From assembly GCA_003246455.1 (NCBI GenBank), contig QKAF01000103.1, positions 1-42,401 of the forward strand: 42,401 nt of DNA. The letters run 5' to 3'. Numbering within the stretch: the first letter of the stretch is position 1; the number at the start of each line of letters is the position of its first letter. Positions 8,132 through 16,262 of this stretch are shown here, piece by piece. Below the pieces are notes generated by a model that ran no database searches, was not told the origin of the DNA, and saw only the letters and a list, made by a program, of their open reading frames with translations. The translations under genes were made by a program, and so were the position numbers. This DNA comes from Bacteroidota bacterium. Its GTDB lineage: Bacteria > Bacteroidota > Ignavibacteria > SZUA-365.

Positions 8132-8533
8132 ATGAAGGACTTCTCCATCAAAAAGCTCTACTACTCCATCAGCGAGGTCAGCAAGATCACGAACCTGGAG
8201 CAGTACGTCCTCCGCTACTGGGAATCGGAGTTCGACGAGCTCAAACCCGCCAAAAACCGGGCCGGAAACCGCATTTACACGAACAAGGACATCCAGCTCA
8301 TCCTCTTCATCAAGAAACTGCTGCGCGACGAACGCTACACGATCGAAGGCGCGAAGCAGGTGCTCAAGACCTACACCCCCGGCCAGGAACACGACTTCGG
8401 TCGCGAAGAAGAAGAGGAAATCGAGGATCCCGCACAGACCGCGCTCATTTTCGAACCCGAGGGCAAGCTCCGCGAGGATCTCCTCAAGGTCAAGCAATTC
8501 CTCGAAGAACTCCGCGAGCGCATCCGCGGGTAA
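8132..8533 (+). CDS. MerR family transcriptional regulator
   Basis: The 133-residue product starts MKDFSIKKLYYSISEVSKIT, the first helix and turn of a MerR-type winged helix. VLRYWESEFDELKPAKNRAGNRIYTNKDI at about 26-54 is the typical recognition helix and wing (R-Y-W-E, then N-R-x-Y), followed by a LILFIKKLLRDERYTIEGAKQVL dimerisation-linker helix. An acidic stretch at about 91-96 and a C-terminal helix finish it. There are no clustered cysteines, so it is not a metal-sensing MerR; the type resembles the short regulators widely conserved in Chlorobi and Bacteroidota. No strong ribosome site precedes the ATG. It is not obviously tied to a neighbouring operon: DUF4159 is divergent and tRNA-Pro follows. 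Its target and ligand are unknown. Confidence 0.9.
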   Translation: MKDFSIKKLYYSISEVSKITNLEQYVLRYWESEFDELKPAKNRAGNRIYTNKDIQLILFIKKLLRDERYTIEGAKQVLKTYTPGQEHDFGREEEEEIEDPAQTALIFEPEGKLREDLLKVKQFLEELRERIRG

Positions 8534-8611
8534 CGCCGCTCCCCCGATCACACCGCATTCCTGAATTCATCGCGTCGTCGAGAACATTAGGTTTTTCTCG
8601 CCGATCATTCG

Positions 8612-8637
8612 TATATTTGAGTCTGCCCTTCGGGGCA
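8612..8637 (+). promoter_or_regulatory. Candidate tRNA promoter (-7 element) and leader hairpin
   Basis: TATATTTG at 8612-8619 fits the TAnnTTTG -7 element known from Bacteroidota promoters, but no convincing -33 TTTG is present. Just after it, TGCCC (8624-8628), a UUCG loop and GGGCA (8633-8637) form a compact stable hairpin directly before the tRNA. It could be a leader removed during tRNA processing. Confidence 0.35.
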
Positions 8638-8643
8638 CAGGTC

Positions 8644-8720
<77 letters not shown>

Positions 8721-8725
8721 GAGAA

Positions 8726-8758
8726 ACGAGCATCGATGCAAGTCGGTGCTCGTTTTTT
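8726..8758 (+). terminator. Rho-independent terminator of tRNA-Pro
   Basis: ACGAGCATCGA (8726-8736) pairs with TCGGTGCTCGT (8743-8753) across a six-base loop, with one G-T pair, and is followed by six T residues (8753-8758). It starts only five bases after the CCA end. Repeat element D begins two bases after the T run. Confidence 0.85.
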
Positions 8759-8760
8759 AT

Positions 8761-9123
8761 AGGCGTAGGAGGAGGGAGGGAGCAGAGGAGTAAGGGAGGG
8801 AGGGCAAGGAGGACGCCGAGAAGATTTTACCGCAGAGGCGCGCGGAGGCGCGCCGAGGATTTTGAAGAACGCGTCATCCCGAGTAGCGGCGATCCGCCGG
8901 AGGCGGATGACGCGTATCGAGGGACCGTGCCTCGATACGGTCGCTGCCGCGACCTACTCGGCATGACGAAAAGTATACACACACAACGTTTGTCAACATT
9001 GCCCGGGATGTAATCGAACGCCTTTCCCCAAACCCCTCCGCGCGCCTCTGTGCGCCTCCGCGGTAAAATCTTCTCTGTGTGCTCTGCTCCCTCCCTCCCT
9101 TTCTCCTCTGCGGCCTCCCTCCC
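8761..9123. repeat. Paired-arm inverted repeat element D
   Basis: The left arm (about 8761-8863) starts two bases after the tRNA terminator's T run. The right arm (about 9035-9123, opposite orientation) ends at the stop codon of the RNase HIII gene. Both contain the GAGAAGATTTTACCGC core. The element spans 363 bp because a different 97-bp inverted repeat (8872-8968) sits in its centre; without it the length is 266 bp, like elements A and B. It fills the whole gap between two convergent transcription units, and apart from the nested repeat I see nothing else in this gap. Confidence 0.85.
8872..8968. repeat. Nested palindromic repeat inside element D
   Basis: The ends are inverted copies: CGTCATCCCGAGTAGCGGCG at 8872 onward and, near the right end, CCGCGACCTACTCGGCATGACG. 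An inner hairpin is formed by CGTATCGAGG and CCTCGATACG around 8911-8939, and GATCCGCC/GGCGGAT (8890-8908) forms a side arm. The design of a closed terminal repeat with internal hairpins resembles small dispersed palindromic repeats of the kind found in many genomes. No second copy is present in this window. Confidence 0.75.
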
Positions 9124-10056
9124 CTACATTCTCCCCCGAATCTTCTCCGTCGTCTTGAAATGCAGCTTGGCGTATTTCTTCAGCGCGCCGGTGCCTTCGC
9201 TGCCGATGATGTGGCGGGTGGCCTCGAGGATGCCGCGCTCGTCAGAGGCGCCGAGGGGGAGCCGGCAACCGGCCGCGTCTTCGAGCTGGGCGATGCGCCG
9301 GGTGAATTCCCAGCGCGCGAGGATGGACGCCGCGGCGACGGCCGGATCGGCTTCCGCGCGGACGTGCTGATGCACCGTGATGCCGCGTCCGCGGGTCTGC
9401 AGCGCCCGGCGGATGACCGCATCGTCGGCGAACTTGTCGCAGATGGCATGCTTCACATTCTCATGTTTTTCGAGCAGATCCTCGATGCAGCGCGCGTGCA
9501 TCCATGCGAGGATGCGCTGGCTGTTCTTGCCGAACGAGGTTCCGGCCATGAAATCGTTGTATTTCTCCGGCATCACGGTCACGATCGCGTAGCTGCCTTC
9601 GCAGATGCGGCGGATTTCCGCCGCGGCGCTGTTGATGCGCGCGGCGACGAGTTCCTTGCTGTCGCGGAGCACGAGCGGACGCAGCTTCGCCAGTGTCTCA
9701 TCCGTCACCAGAACCCCCGCCGCGGTGATCGGACCGAAATAATCGCCTTTCCCCGATTCGTCCACCCCGATCCACGTATGCACTTCCGCATGAAGGAACG
9801 CGCTTCTGAGCGGTGCGTCGCCGTGCAGCTGCATTTCCACCAGTTCCCGCAGCGGCGAGGCCTTGCCCTGGATTTTCGGCGTGAGCGATCCCTTGGCGTT
9901 GAAGTACACGAGCACCTTCACCGATCCCGGACCTTCCCCCACCGCGGCTTCCACGTTCCATTGCTTGTGAACGGTTTCGCCGACCGGGAGTCCCGCCCCG
10001 GTGCAACGCATCGTTATTTCGTCGAGCAGCTGTTCCGCTTTCTGCTGTGCCGTCAA
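9124..10056 (-). CDS. rnhC: Ribonuclease HIII
   Basis: RNase HIII degrades the RNA strand of RNA-DNA hybrids, removing primers and R-loops. The 310-residue product starts at a TTG preceded by AGGAGAG, which beats the GTG at 10122 and the ATG at 10011; 310 residues is the normal family length. Residues 1-80 form the TBP-like substrate-binding domain characteristic of HIII. The catalytic domain follows, with VDESGKGDYFGP (acidic pair at 99-100), LRDSKEL near 130-136, CDKFADD with an aspartate near 207, and RAEADPAVAAASILAR near 233-248. This enzyme is cytoplasmic. The gene is divergent from the M23 peptidase gene, and its stop codon is flush with repeat element D. Confidence 0.95.
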   Translation of the reverse strand: MTAQQKAEQLLDEITMRCTGAGLPVGETVHKQWNVEAAVGEGPGSVKVLVYFNAKGSLTPKIQGKASPLRELVEMQLHGDAPLRSAFLHAEVHTWIGVDESGKGDYFGPITAAGVLVTDETLAKLRPLVLRDSKELVAARINSAAAEIRRICEGSYAIVTVMPEKYNDFMAGTSFGKNSQRILAWMHARCIEDLLEKHENVKHAICDKFADDAVIRRALQTRGRGITVHQHVRAEADPAVAAASILARWEFTRRIAQLEDAAGCRLPLGASDERGILEATRHIIGSEGTGALKKYAKLHFKTTEKIRGRM

Positions 10057-10152
10057 AAGACTCTCCTGTTTTCTTCCATTTTCCGGAGAACAAGATACGT
10101 CCGCGCGGCCGGAGATGCACACGGCGCACTGCCCGATGGCGGCCGGGGACCA

Positions 10153-10182
10153 TTGACACGCATTTCACGCGGAACGTATCTT
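10153..10182 (+). promoter_or_regulatory. Candidate promoter giving a leaderless M23 peptidase message
   Basis: TTGACA at 10153-10158, an exact -35 consensus, and TATCTT at 10177-10182 are separated by 18 bp. The expected start point, about seven bases further on, falls on or next to the ATG at 10188. No ribosome binding site precedes that ATG, consistent with a leaderless transcript. TATCTTTT also partly fits the Bacteroidota -7 element. Confidence 0.5.
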
Positions 10183-10187
10183 TTCGA

Positions 10188-11546
10188 ATGCAGATTTCAC
10201 TCGCGAACCTTTCGAACCGACATAAAATTTTCGTCCTTGCCGTCGTCGGCGCGGTGGTGATCGCCATCGTTCTGGCCGTCGTCCTCACGCCGGGCGCCGA
10301 GACGCCGCCCCCGCGTGCGAAAGTCGCACCGGGACCTGTCATGCCACAGCTGGTGGCGGAACCCGAGACCGAGGGACTCATCGAACTGCGCGGAGAGGTG
10401 CGGCCGAACATGCCGTTCATCACCGCCATGCTCAGTGCGGGCATCGACCGCGCGGTCGCGGATACGATTCAGAAGCATCTCGAAAGCGTGGCGTTCGATT
10501 TCCGCAAATGCCGTCCGGGACAGCATTTCACCGCGCAGGTGGATTCCGCCGGAACTCTGCGTGCGTTCCGCTACGACACCGACCGCCTGCACAGCTACTG
10601 GATCCTTCCCGACGACGACGGTGCGCTGGAAGCGCGGACCTGGGAAACGCCAGTGCGGAAGGATCTGCTTTCCATAGAAGGCAGCGTGCGCACGTCGGTG
10701 TATCATACCATCATGAGCATGGGGGAGACCCCGCAGCTCGTTTCGGATTATGCCGACGTCCTGGGCTACGACATCGACTTCATTTTCGATCCGCGTGTCG
10801 GCGACCGCTTCCGCGTCCTGGTCGAACGGCATACGCTCGACGGGGAGATCGTGGGCTACGGTCCCATCCTCGCCGCGGAGTATGACGGCAAACTGACCGG
10901 GAAGGTCGTCGGCTACAAATTCGACCTCTCGGGCAGGGACAGCACCGGCTACTTCGCCCCCGACGGAGAAAACCTCCAGAAGGCCTTCATGCGCTCTCCC
11001 CTCAGCATTCTCCGCGTCACGAGCAGCTTCGGCATGCGCACGCATCCGATCTCCGGCCGCAGGAAAATGCACACGGGCATCGACTACGGCGCGCCGACGG
11101 GAACCCCCGTGTGGTCGATCGGCGCAGGCACGGTGATCCACGCCGGCCCCAAGGGCGGCTACGGCAATACGATCGAAATCCGGCATACCGCCAGTGTCGT
11201 CACCCGTTACGGACACCTTTCGAAGATCTTCGTGCGCCGCGGCCAGTCGGTGCGGCAGCATCAGACCATCGGCGCGGTGGGCAGCACCGGGTACTCGACC
11301 GGTCCCCACCTGCATTTCGAGTACCTGGTCAACGGCGTCTTCACACCGCCGCGGCGGGTGAAAAATCCCTCGCTCAAGCGTCTGCCGAAAGAGCGCATGC
11401 CCGAATTCGAGCAGCACATGGCGGAGGTCGACAGTCTCTGGGAGGTCACGCCGCGTTTCGGCGGACGTCCCGTGCGCAACGCCATCGCGGGTGCGAGCAG
11501 TCCGGTCGAACAGCGGACCGGGACGGTCAAACCGAACGCGGGCTGA
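10188..11546 (+). CDS. M23 family metalloendopeptidase, membrane anchored (MepM/YebA-like)
   Basis: This probable peptidoglycan endopeptidase (452 residues) cuts cross-links during wall growth. Residues about 14-36 are a single membrane anchor following a basic N-terminus. A proline-rich linker follows, then an OapA-like/degenerate LysM region whose GVRFR-type folds (RPGQHFTAQVD and RVGDRFRVLVE) are typical of MepM-like enzymes. The LytM domain has H295 and D299 in HTGIDYGA and the HLH motif at 374-376 (GPHLHFEY); these are the zinc ligands and catalytic histidine, so the enzyme should be active. The domain lies in the periplasm. The ATG at 10188 is the only one consistent with the anchor and seems to be used without a leader. 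A short proline- and threonine-containing tail follows. It is divergent from rnhC. Confidence 0.92.
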   Translation: MQISLANLSNRHKIFVLAVVGAVVIAIVLAVVLTPGAETPPPRAKVAPGPVMPQLVAEPETEGLIELRGEVRPNMPFITAMLSAGIDRAVADTIQKHLESVAFDFRKCRPGQHFTAQVDSAGTLRAFRYDTDRLHSYWILPDDDGALEARTWETPVRKDLLSIEGSVRTSVYHTIMSMGETPQLVSDYADVLGYDIDFIFDPRVGDRFRVLVERHTLDGEIVGYGPILAAEYDGKLTGKVVGYKFDLSGRDSTGYFAPDGENLQKAFMRSPLSILRVTSSFGMRTHPISGRRKMHTGIDYGAPTGTPVWSIGAGTVIHAGPKGGYGNTIEIRHTASVVTRYGHLSKIFVRRGQSVRQHQTIGAVGSTGYSTGPHLHFEYLVNGVFTPPRRVKNPSLKRLPKERMPEFEQHMAEVDSLWEVTPRFGGRPVRNAIAGASSPVEQRTGTVKPNAG

Positions 11547-11673
11547 TGCCTGCATCCGCACCGAGGCCGGACGGTGTTTCACGACGACCGGAGGCCGGCG
11601 GTATGCCACGATAACTTTTCCCTCGCGATCCCGTATGTCGGGACATTCTTTCTCATCATTCCGAGGACGACGC

Positions 11674-13617
11674 ATGAAAACCTTCGTCACCGCTCTCGCG
11701 TTCATTCTTGCCCTCCCCTGCTTCACTCCGTGCACGGCGCAGGTCCTGCCCGGCGACAACCTCGAGGTAACCGGCGTTCCGCCCGTTCCCCAGGCCCTCG
11801 TCGAGCGGACCAGCCAGTACCAGAACGTCCGCTCCGCGGGAGTGCTTGACTGGGATCCTGCCGGCGGCATGTACATCGCCACCCGCTTCGGCAACACCGC
11901 GCAGGTGCATCACGTGGCCATGCCCGGCGGCGCGCGCCGTCAGCTCACGTTTTTCGATGAACCGGTCTCCAGCGCATCGCCCGATCCGCGGGACGGAAAA
12001 TCGGGCTTCGTGTTCTCCCGCGACGCGGGTGGCGGGGAATTTTACCAGCTGTACTATTTCGACAGGAACAGCGGTCAGAGCAGGCTGCTGACCGACGGGA
12101 AGAGCCGCAATTCCGGCGCGAGATGGACGAACAGCGGCGACGTGATCGCCTTCTCCAGCAACCGCCGCAACGGGACCGACACCGACGTGTGGCTCATGAA
12201 TCCCGACGCGCCGTCGGATGCCCGCACGCTTACGGAGCAGGAGGGGTCGTGGTATCCGACCGAATGGTCTCCCGACGGCACGCAGCTGGTGGTGACGCGC
12301 TACGTATCCGCGAACGACTCGCGTCCGTATATCGTCAATCGCGCGAGCGGAGAAATGACGCCGCTGTTCGAGGAAGGAAAAGCCGTATCCTACGGCGGTT
12401 TCGAATGGGCGCCCGACGGGAAGACACTCTACTACACGTCCGACGAGGACGGCGAATTCAGCCAGCTGCATTCCTTCGACGTCGCGACGGGAAAGCGTGT
12501 CAACATGACGCCGGACCTGCGCTGGGATATCGAAGGCCTGTCGCTTTCCGATGACGGAGGCTATCTCGCCTACACGACCAACGAAGACGGCGCCAGCGCG
12601 CTGTTCCTGTACCGGCTTCCCGGTTTCACCCCGGTGAAACATGACGCGATTCCTGTGGGACTCATCGGCGGTCTCGATTTCAGTCCCGATAATAGGCAGC
12701 TCGCCGTGAACATCAACGCGGCCGATAATCCCACCGACGCCTGGGTGCTCGATCTCGCCTCGGGCAAACTCACCCGCTGGACGTTCAGCGAAGTCGGCGG
12801 ACTCAACACCGACGCGTTCGTCACCCCGACGCTCATTCACTACCCGACCTTTGACAAGGCGGATGCCGGCACACAGCGGCAGATTCCCGCGTTCGTGTAC
12901 ATGCCGAAAAACGTGAAGGGGAAAATCCCGGTCATCATCAGCATTCATGGCGGTCCCGAGGGACAGTCGCGTCCGTATTTCTCTTCGAACACGCAGTACT
13001 GGGTCAACGAACTCGGCTGCGCGGTGGTGTTCCCGAACGTGCGCGGCTCCACCGGCTACGGCAAGACATGGCTGGCGCTCGACAACGGCTTCAACCGCGA
13101 GCAGTCGGTACAGGACATCGGCGCGCTGCTCGACTGGATCGCGCAGCAGCCGGAGCTGGACAAGGACCGCGTCGCCGTGTTCGGCGGTTCCTACGGCGGC
13201 TACATGGTGCTGGCGTCGCTGACCAACTACCCGGACCGCATCAAATGCGGGGTCGACGTCGTGGGCATCTCCAACTTCGTGACCTTCCTCGAAAACACGC
13301 AGAGCTACCGCCGCGACCTGCGCCGCGTGGAATACGGCGACGAGCGCGATCCGGCCATGCGGGAGTTTCAGATGAAAATTTCCCCGACGAGCAACGCGCA
13401 CAAGATTCGCAGCGCGCTGTTCGTCGCGCAGGGAGAAAACGATCCGCGTGTGCCGGCCAGTGAAGCACGGCAAATCGTCAAGTCCGTGCAGGACAACGGC
13501 ATCCCCGTGTGGACGATGTTCGCCAAGGACGAAGGTCACGGCTTCGCGAAGAAGAACAACCGCGACTACTTCATGTGGGCGACGATCCTGTTTTTTGAAG
13601 CGCAGCTGCTGAAATAG
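11674..13617 (+). CDS. S9 family prolyl oligopeptidase / acylaminoacyl-peptidase, secreted
   Basis: The 647-residue exported serine peptidase has a signal peptide at 1-23 (MKTFVTALAFILALPCFTPC, then TAQ) and a long N-terminal WD40/TolB-like propeller with recurring WSPDGTQL-, WAPDGKTLYYTSD- and FSPDNRQLAV-type blades. The alpha/beta-hydrolase domain begins near residue 400. The catalytic triad is clear: S506 in GGSYGGY, D590 in ENDPRVP and H622 in DEGHGFA. HGGPEGQ forms the oxyanion region. The enzyme should remove short peptides or acylated residues in the periplasm. The ATG at 11674 has GAGG upstream and is chosen over the 11491 in-frame start because it opens the signal peptide. It follows the M23 gene by 127 bp and may belong to the same unit. 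Confidence 0.93.
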   Translation: MKTFVTALAFILALPCFTPCTAQVLPGDNLEVTGVPPVPQALVERTSQYQNVRSAGVLDWDPAGGMYIATRFGNTAQVHHVAMPGGARRQLTFFDEPVSSASPDPRDGKSGFVFSRDAGGGEFYQLYYFDRNSGQSRLLTDGKSRNSGARWTNSGDVIAFSSNRRNGTDTDVWLMNPDAPSDARTLTEQEGSWYPTEWSPDGTQLVVTRYVSANDSRPYIVNRASGEMTPLFEEGKAVSYGGFEWAPDGKTLYYTSDEDGEFSQLHSFDVATGKRVNMTPDLRWDIEGLSLSDDGGYLAYTTNEDGASALFLYRLPGFTPVKHDAIPVGLIGGLDFSPDNRQLAVNINAADNPTDAWVLDLASGKLTRWTFSEVGGLNTDAFVTPTLIHYPTFDKADAGTQRQIPAFVYMPKNVKGKIPVIISIHGGPEGQSRPYFSSNTQYWVNELGCAVVFPNVRGSTGYGKTWLALDNGFNREQSVQDIGALLDWIAQQPELDKDRVAVFGGSYGGYMVLASLTNYPDRIKCGVDVVGISNFVTFLENTQSYRRDLRRVEYGDERDPAMREFQMKISPTSNAHKIRSALFVAQGENDPRVPASEARQIVKSVQDNGIPVWTMFAKDEGHGFAKKNNRDYFMWATILFFEAQLLK

Positions 13618-13650
13618 GACCGCGCGTACAGGAAGCATCGCCGTCATCCG

Positions 13651-14004
13651 ATGTCACAGCCAGAGAGACATATCGTTTCCGCCAACCGCGTGATCGTCAC
13701 GCAGTTCGATCTCGACGTCGATACCGGCGACGACTCCGCACTGCTGCGCGCGGACGATATCCGCAGCGCGCTCATGACGCGCATCGCCGCGCTACTCAGC
13801 CGCGACCCCGAACGGCTGATGCACATCCTGTACCGTGTGGACGTGGAGGAGCGGAAGGTGCAGCGCATCTTCCGCGAACTCCCGCCCGCGGAGATGGCGG
13901 CGGCGCTGGCCGACCTGATCATCGAGCGACAGATCGCCAAGGCCGCCACGCGTGCACGTTATTCCGATCAATCCGACAATGCGTCGGAGCAAGCGGGGAT
14001 GTAG
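13651..14004 (+). CDS. Conserved hypothetical protein, 117 aa
   Basis: I do not recognise a named family. The protein has no signal peptide or membrane segment. It starts MSQPERHIVSANRVIVTQFD and has a central block, LLSRDPERLMHILYRVDVEERKVQRIF, followed by PPAEMAAALADLIIERQIAK. This pattern (a short strand, then a helix with LMHILYRVDV) resembles small proteins repeatedly annotated as hypothetical in Chlorobi and Bacteroidota. The sequence suggests a small helical cytoplasmic protein. It follows the S9 peptidase by 33 bp and could be the last gene of that unit, since two strong hairpins come directly after it. Codon use is like the neighbours, so the reading frame is credible despite its size. 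Confidence 0.75.
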   Translation: MSQPERHIVSANRVIVTQFDLDVDTGDDSALLRADDIRSALMTRIAALLSRDPERLMHILYRVDVEERKVQRIFRELPPAEMAAALADLIIERQIAKAATRARYSDQSDNASEQAGM

Positions 14005-14019
14005 AAACGGCACAAACAT

Positions 14020-14095
14020 GCAGGGGCGCTGCATGCTGCGCCCCTGCACATCGCATATATACGAAAGGCCCCCGCATTTCTGCGAGGGCCTTTCG
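14020..14095. terminator. Two hairpins between convergent genes
   Basis: GCAGGGGCGC (14020-14029) pairs with GCGCCCCTGC (14038-14047). A second hairpin pairs CGAAAGGCCCCCGCA (14062-14076) with TGCGAGGGCCTTTCG (14081-14095), with one mismatch. The second, with A-rich and T-rich stem ends, is the usual form of a bidirectional terminator and separates the 117-residue gene from the PDZ gene on the minus strand. Confidence 0.6.
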
Positions 14096-14116
14096 CGGTA
14101 TGGAGGATTGTGAACC

Positions 14117-15289
14117 TCAGATTTTCTTCGTGCGGATCTCGATTTTATTGTCGTTGACCTCGACATCCATGTGTTCCCGGAGATCTTCCATGTGGTCGCG
14201 GAGTTCTTCCATGTGCTCCTCGAGCACATCCTGCAGATCTTCGAGTTCCAGCTCCCGGCCGTTGATCATGATGTGCATCTGGCGCACGCCATCTTCCATG
14301 TCTTCAATGTCTTCGGGATCGAGGTCGACACGAATATCGAACGCGTCACTGTCGAGTCCGTCGCCTTCCATGAAATCCTCGCCGTCTTCCATGTCTTCAC
14401 CGTTCGAGTAAAAGTGGAACATCTGTGGCGACGCGCCGCCGCCGATACCGTGTCTGAAAATACTGCGGCCCTCGTCCTCATCGTCTTTCGCGATAAGTTC
14501 GAGCGTCATTTCCTTGCCCTTGCGGAGAATATCCACCGGAATCTTCTCGCCTTCATCGAAGGCATCGAGCACGCTGCGGAAATCTCCGACATCCTCGATC
14601 GTCTTCTTCCCCGCGTGTATGATGACGTCGCCCGCCTTGAAGCCGGCTTTTTCACCTTCACTGTCTTTTTTCACCGACTTGATCAGCACGCCCTGGCCGT
14701 TGGGGGCCCCGAAGTACTCGCCGAGCTGACCGTCCAGCGTTTCGATTTTCATTCCGTAGCTGCCGCCATCCATCACCCACGACATCATCGGCGCGAGCGC
14801 CGACATCGGTGAGCGGGGCGCCCGCGGGGCGCGGGGCGCGCGCGGGGTGCGAATGGATTTCGAAATCATGATTTTTCTTTCCTTCCCGGCGCCGAGAACG
14901 ACATCGAGATCCATTTTCTTCCCGTCGCGCAGCACGGTAACCGTGGCCTTGTCGCCCTCCTTCATTTTCCTGAGAGCCCCCGTCAGGTCGCTCGCCCTTT
15001 CGAGCGTGACGTTATTGAGCGCGAGAAGCTGGTCTCCTTCCATGATCCCGGCTTTCTCGGCCGGACTGTCGTCGACCACATCCTCGACGAAAACGCCTTT
15101 CTCTTCCGTGACCTTCTCCCCTTCCTTGATTTTCTTCACCGTGCTTTTAATCATCACGCCCAGCCACGCGCCGGGCTTTTCCTGCTGCACGGCCGCGCTG
15201 CCGCCTGTCGACAGGATTTCCGAATCCGCGACGGTCCAGGTCACTGCGAGCAGCAGCAGGATCGGTATCAGAAGCCATAGTTTTTTCAT
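14117..15289 (-). CDS. Exported protein with two PDZ domains and acidic helical tail
   Basis: The 390-residue product has an N-terminal signal or anchor (MKKLWLLIPILLLLAVTW). PDZ domain 1 covers about 40-130 (AWLGVMIKST, DDSPAEKAGIMEGDQLLALN) and PDZ domain 2 about 180-270 (GVLIKSVKKDSEGEKAGFKAGDVIIHAG). The linker contains a RAPRAPRAPRSP repeat from a GC-only tandem stretch. From about 290 on, the tail is strongly acidic and ends in heptads (HMEELRDHMEDLREHMD). There is no protease domain, so it is a PDZ-only relative of the HtrA group, perhaps a scaffold or substrate sensor in the periplasm. GGAG precedes the ATG. It is divergent from the ECF sigma factor gene, with a 361-bp gap, and is a candidate regulon member. 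Confidence 0.85.
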   Translation of the reverse strand: MKKLWLLIPILLLLAVTWTVADSEILSTGGSAAVQQEKPGAWLGVMIKSTVKKIKEGEKVTEEKGVFVEDVVDDSPAEKAGIMEGDQLLALNNVTLERASDLTGALRKMKEGDKATVTVLRDGKKMDLDVVLGAGKERKIMISKSIRTPRAPRAPRAPRSPMSALAPMMSWVMDGGSYGMKIETLDGQLGEYFGAPNGQGVLIKSVKKDSEGEKAGFKAGDVIIHAGKKTIEDVGDFRSVLDAFDEGEKIPVDILRKGKEMTLELIAKDDEDEGRSIFRHGIGGGASPQMFHFYSNGEDMEDGEDFMEGDGLDSDAFDIRVDLDPEDIEDMEDGVRQMHIMINGRELELEDLQDVLEEHMEELRDHMEDLREHMDVEVNDNKIEIRTKKI

Positions 15290-15650
15290 GACGGGTCTCC
15301 AGCATATGAAAAGCGAATACGATATTCCGCACTGTCGGGATTAGACGTAACTGCCGCGCGAATGTTCCAGCATGAAATTTCCGTAATCAGTACATTGTCC
15401 TGAAATACGGTACGCACTCATCATTAATGCTGCCCTTTCAGGCGGAAGATGCTTCCGGGCGGCACAGCACGAACCCCGGCCTGAAGTCCCGGGTCGAAAA
15501 TTCGCCGTGGCGAACGCTGACATTCAGCGCTTTCAGCGCCTGGCCATCAGTTATCCGCTATTGGCTATCAGCCATCAGCATTTGCCATCAGACATTTATC
15601 ATTCCTGCAACCCTTTCGTGGCTCGCGGCGTCTTATGCGCCGGAGACACC
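15290..15650. other. 361-bp divergent regulatory gap between PDZ gene and ECF sigma gene
   Basis: No gene is supported here. The part nearest the sigma gene contains CATCAG at 15545, 15573 and 15586 and TATCAG at 15566, within about 50 bp, in an otherwise unremarkable stretch. GCGAACGCTGACATTCAGCG around 15509 is a weak inverted repeat. These could be operator or sigma recognition sites but none matches a known consensus that I can confirm. Confidence 0.3.
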
Positions 15651-16262
15651 ATGCACGCAGGCAACGTCCATATCGCAATCGCAGCAGAAGCCATGCCCGC
15701 TACGCCTTTTCCCATGAACGACAGGCTGATTGACCGGTGTGCCGACGGAGACATCCTCGCATTCCGCGAGCTGTACGACCGCTGGAGAACGCCGCTCTAT
15801 TCGCTTGCCTACCGTTTTCACGGCAACCGCGAGGATGCGGAAGACAGCCTGCAGGATGCGTTCGTCCACATGTACCGGAGCATCGGGTCGTTTCGCCGCG
15901 AGGCGAAATTCGAGACCTGGATGTACCGCATCGTGATGAACGCCTGCATCAGCGCCAAGCGCCCCCGGCGCGCCGCGGAGCGCGGTGTCGATTTCCGCGA
16001 CGAGGCGCGGCATCCCGCGGCCGAGGATCCCGGCACGGACGTCGCCATGCAGAACATTCTCGAGGCGGAGATCGGCAGGCTTCCTGATCTCCAGCGGGCG
16101 GTGTTCCTCCTGTACGCCGCGGAAAACATGACGCATCCCGAAATCGCCGAGGTGCTGCGCATCGGCGTCGGCACTTCGAAATCCTATTATCACCGCGCAC
16201 GCACGACGCTGCAGCAGCGGCTGGCGCAGCGCGGCATTCATACAACGGAGACAGAGCAATGA
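15651..16262 (+). CDS. ECF-type RNA polymerase sigma factor (sigma-70 family)
   Basis: The 203-residue protein directs RNA polymerase to a dedicated set of promoters. Region 2 lies at about 26-95 (DRCADGDILAFRELYDRW, AYRFHGNREDAEDSLQDAF and ETWMYRIVMNAC). A short linker with an arginine cluster follows, then region 4 at about 140-190 (LPDLQRAVFLLYAAENMTHPEIAEVLRIGVGTSKSYYHRAR), a helix-turn-helix that reads the -35 element. ATG 15651 is chosen because CCGGAG lies at proper distance; ATGs at 15693 and 15714 are alternatives and would remove a non-conserved 14-21 residue leader. The stop overlaps the next gene as ATGA, so the two are translationally coupled. ECF factors normally control their own operon. 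Confidence 0.93.
   Translation: MHAGNVHIAIAAEAMPATPFPMNDRLIDRCADGDILAFRELYDRWRTPLYSLAYRFHGNREDAEDSLQDAFVHMYRSIGSFRREAKFETWMYRIVMNACISAKRPRRAAERGVDFRDEARHPAAEDPGTDVAMQNILEAEIGRLPDLQRAVFLLYAAENMTHPEIAEVLRIGVGTSKSYYHRARTTLQQRLAQRGIHTTETEQ

Noticed and set aside
9079-10260. 393-codon plus-strand frame opposite RNase HIII, and similar frames opposite the M23 and S9 genes (10197-11897, 11656-13647)
   Set aside because: All overlap recognised enzymes with intact motifs, and none shows a signal, domain or ribosome site.
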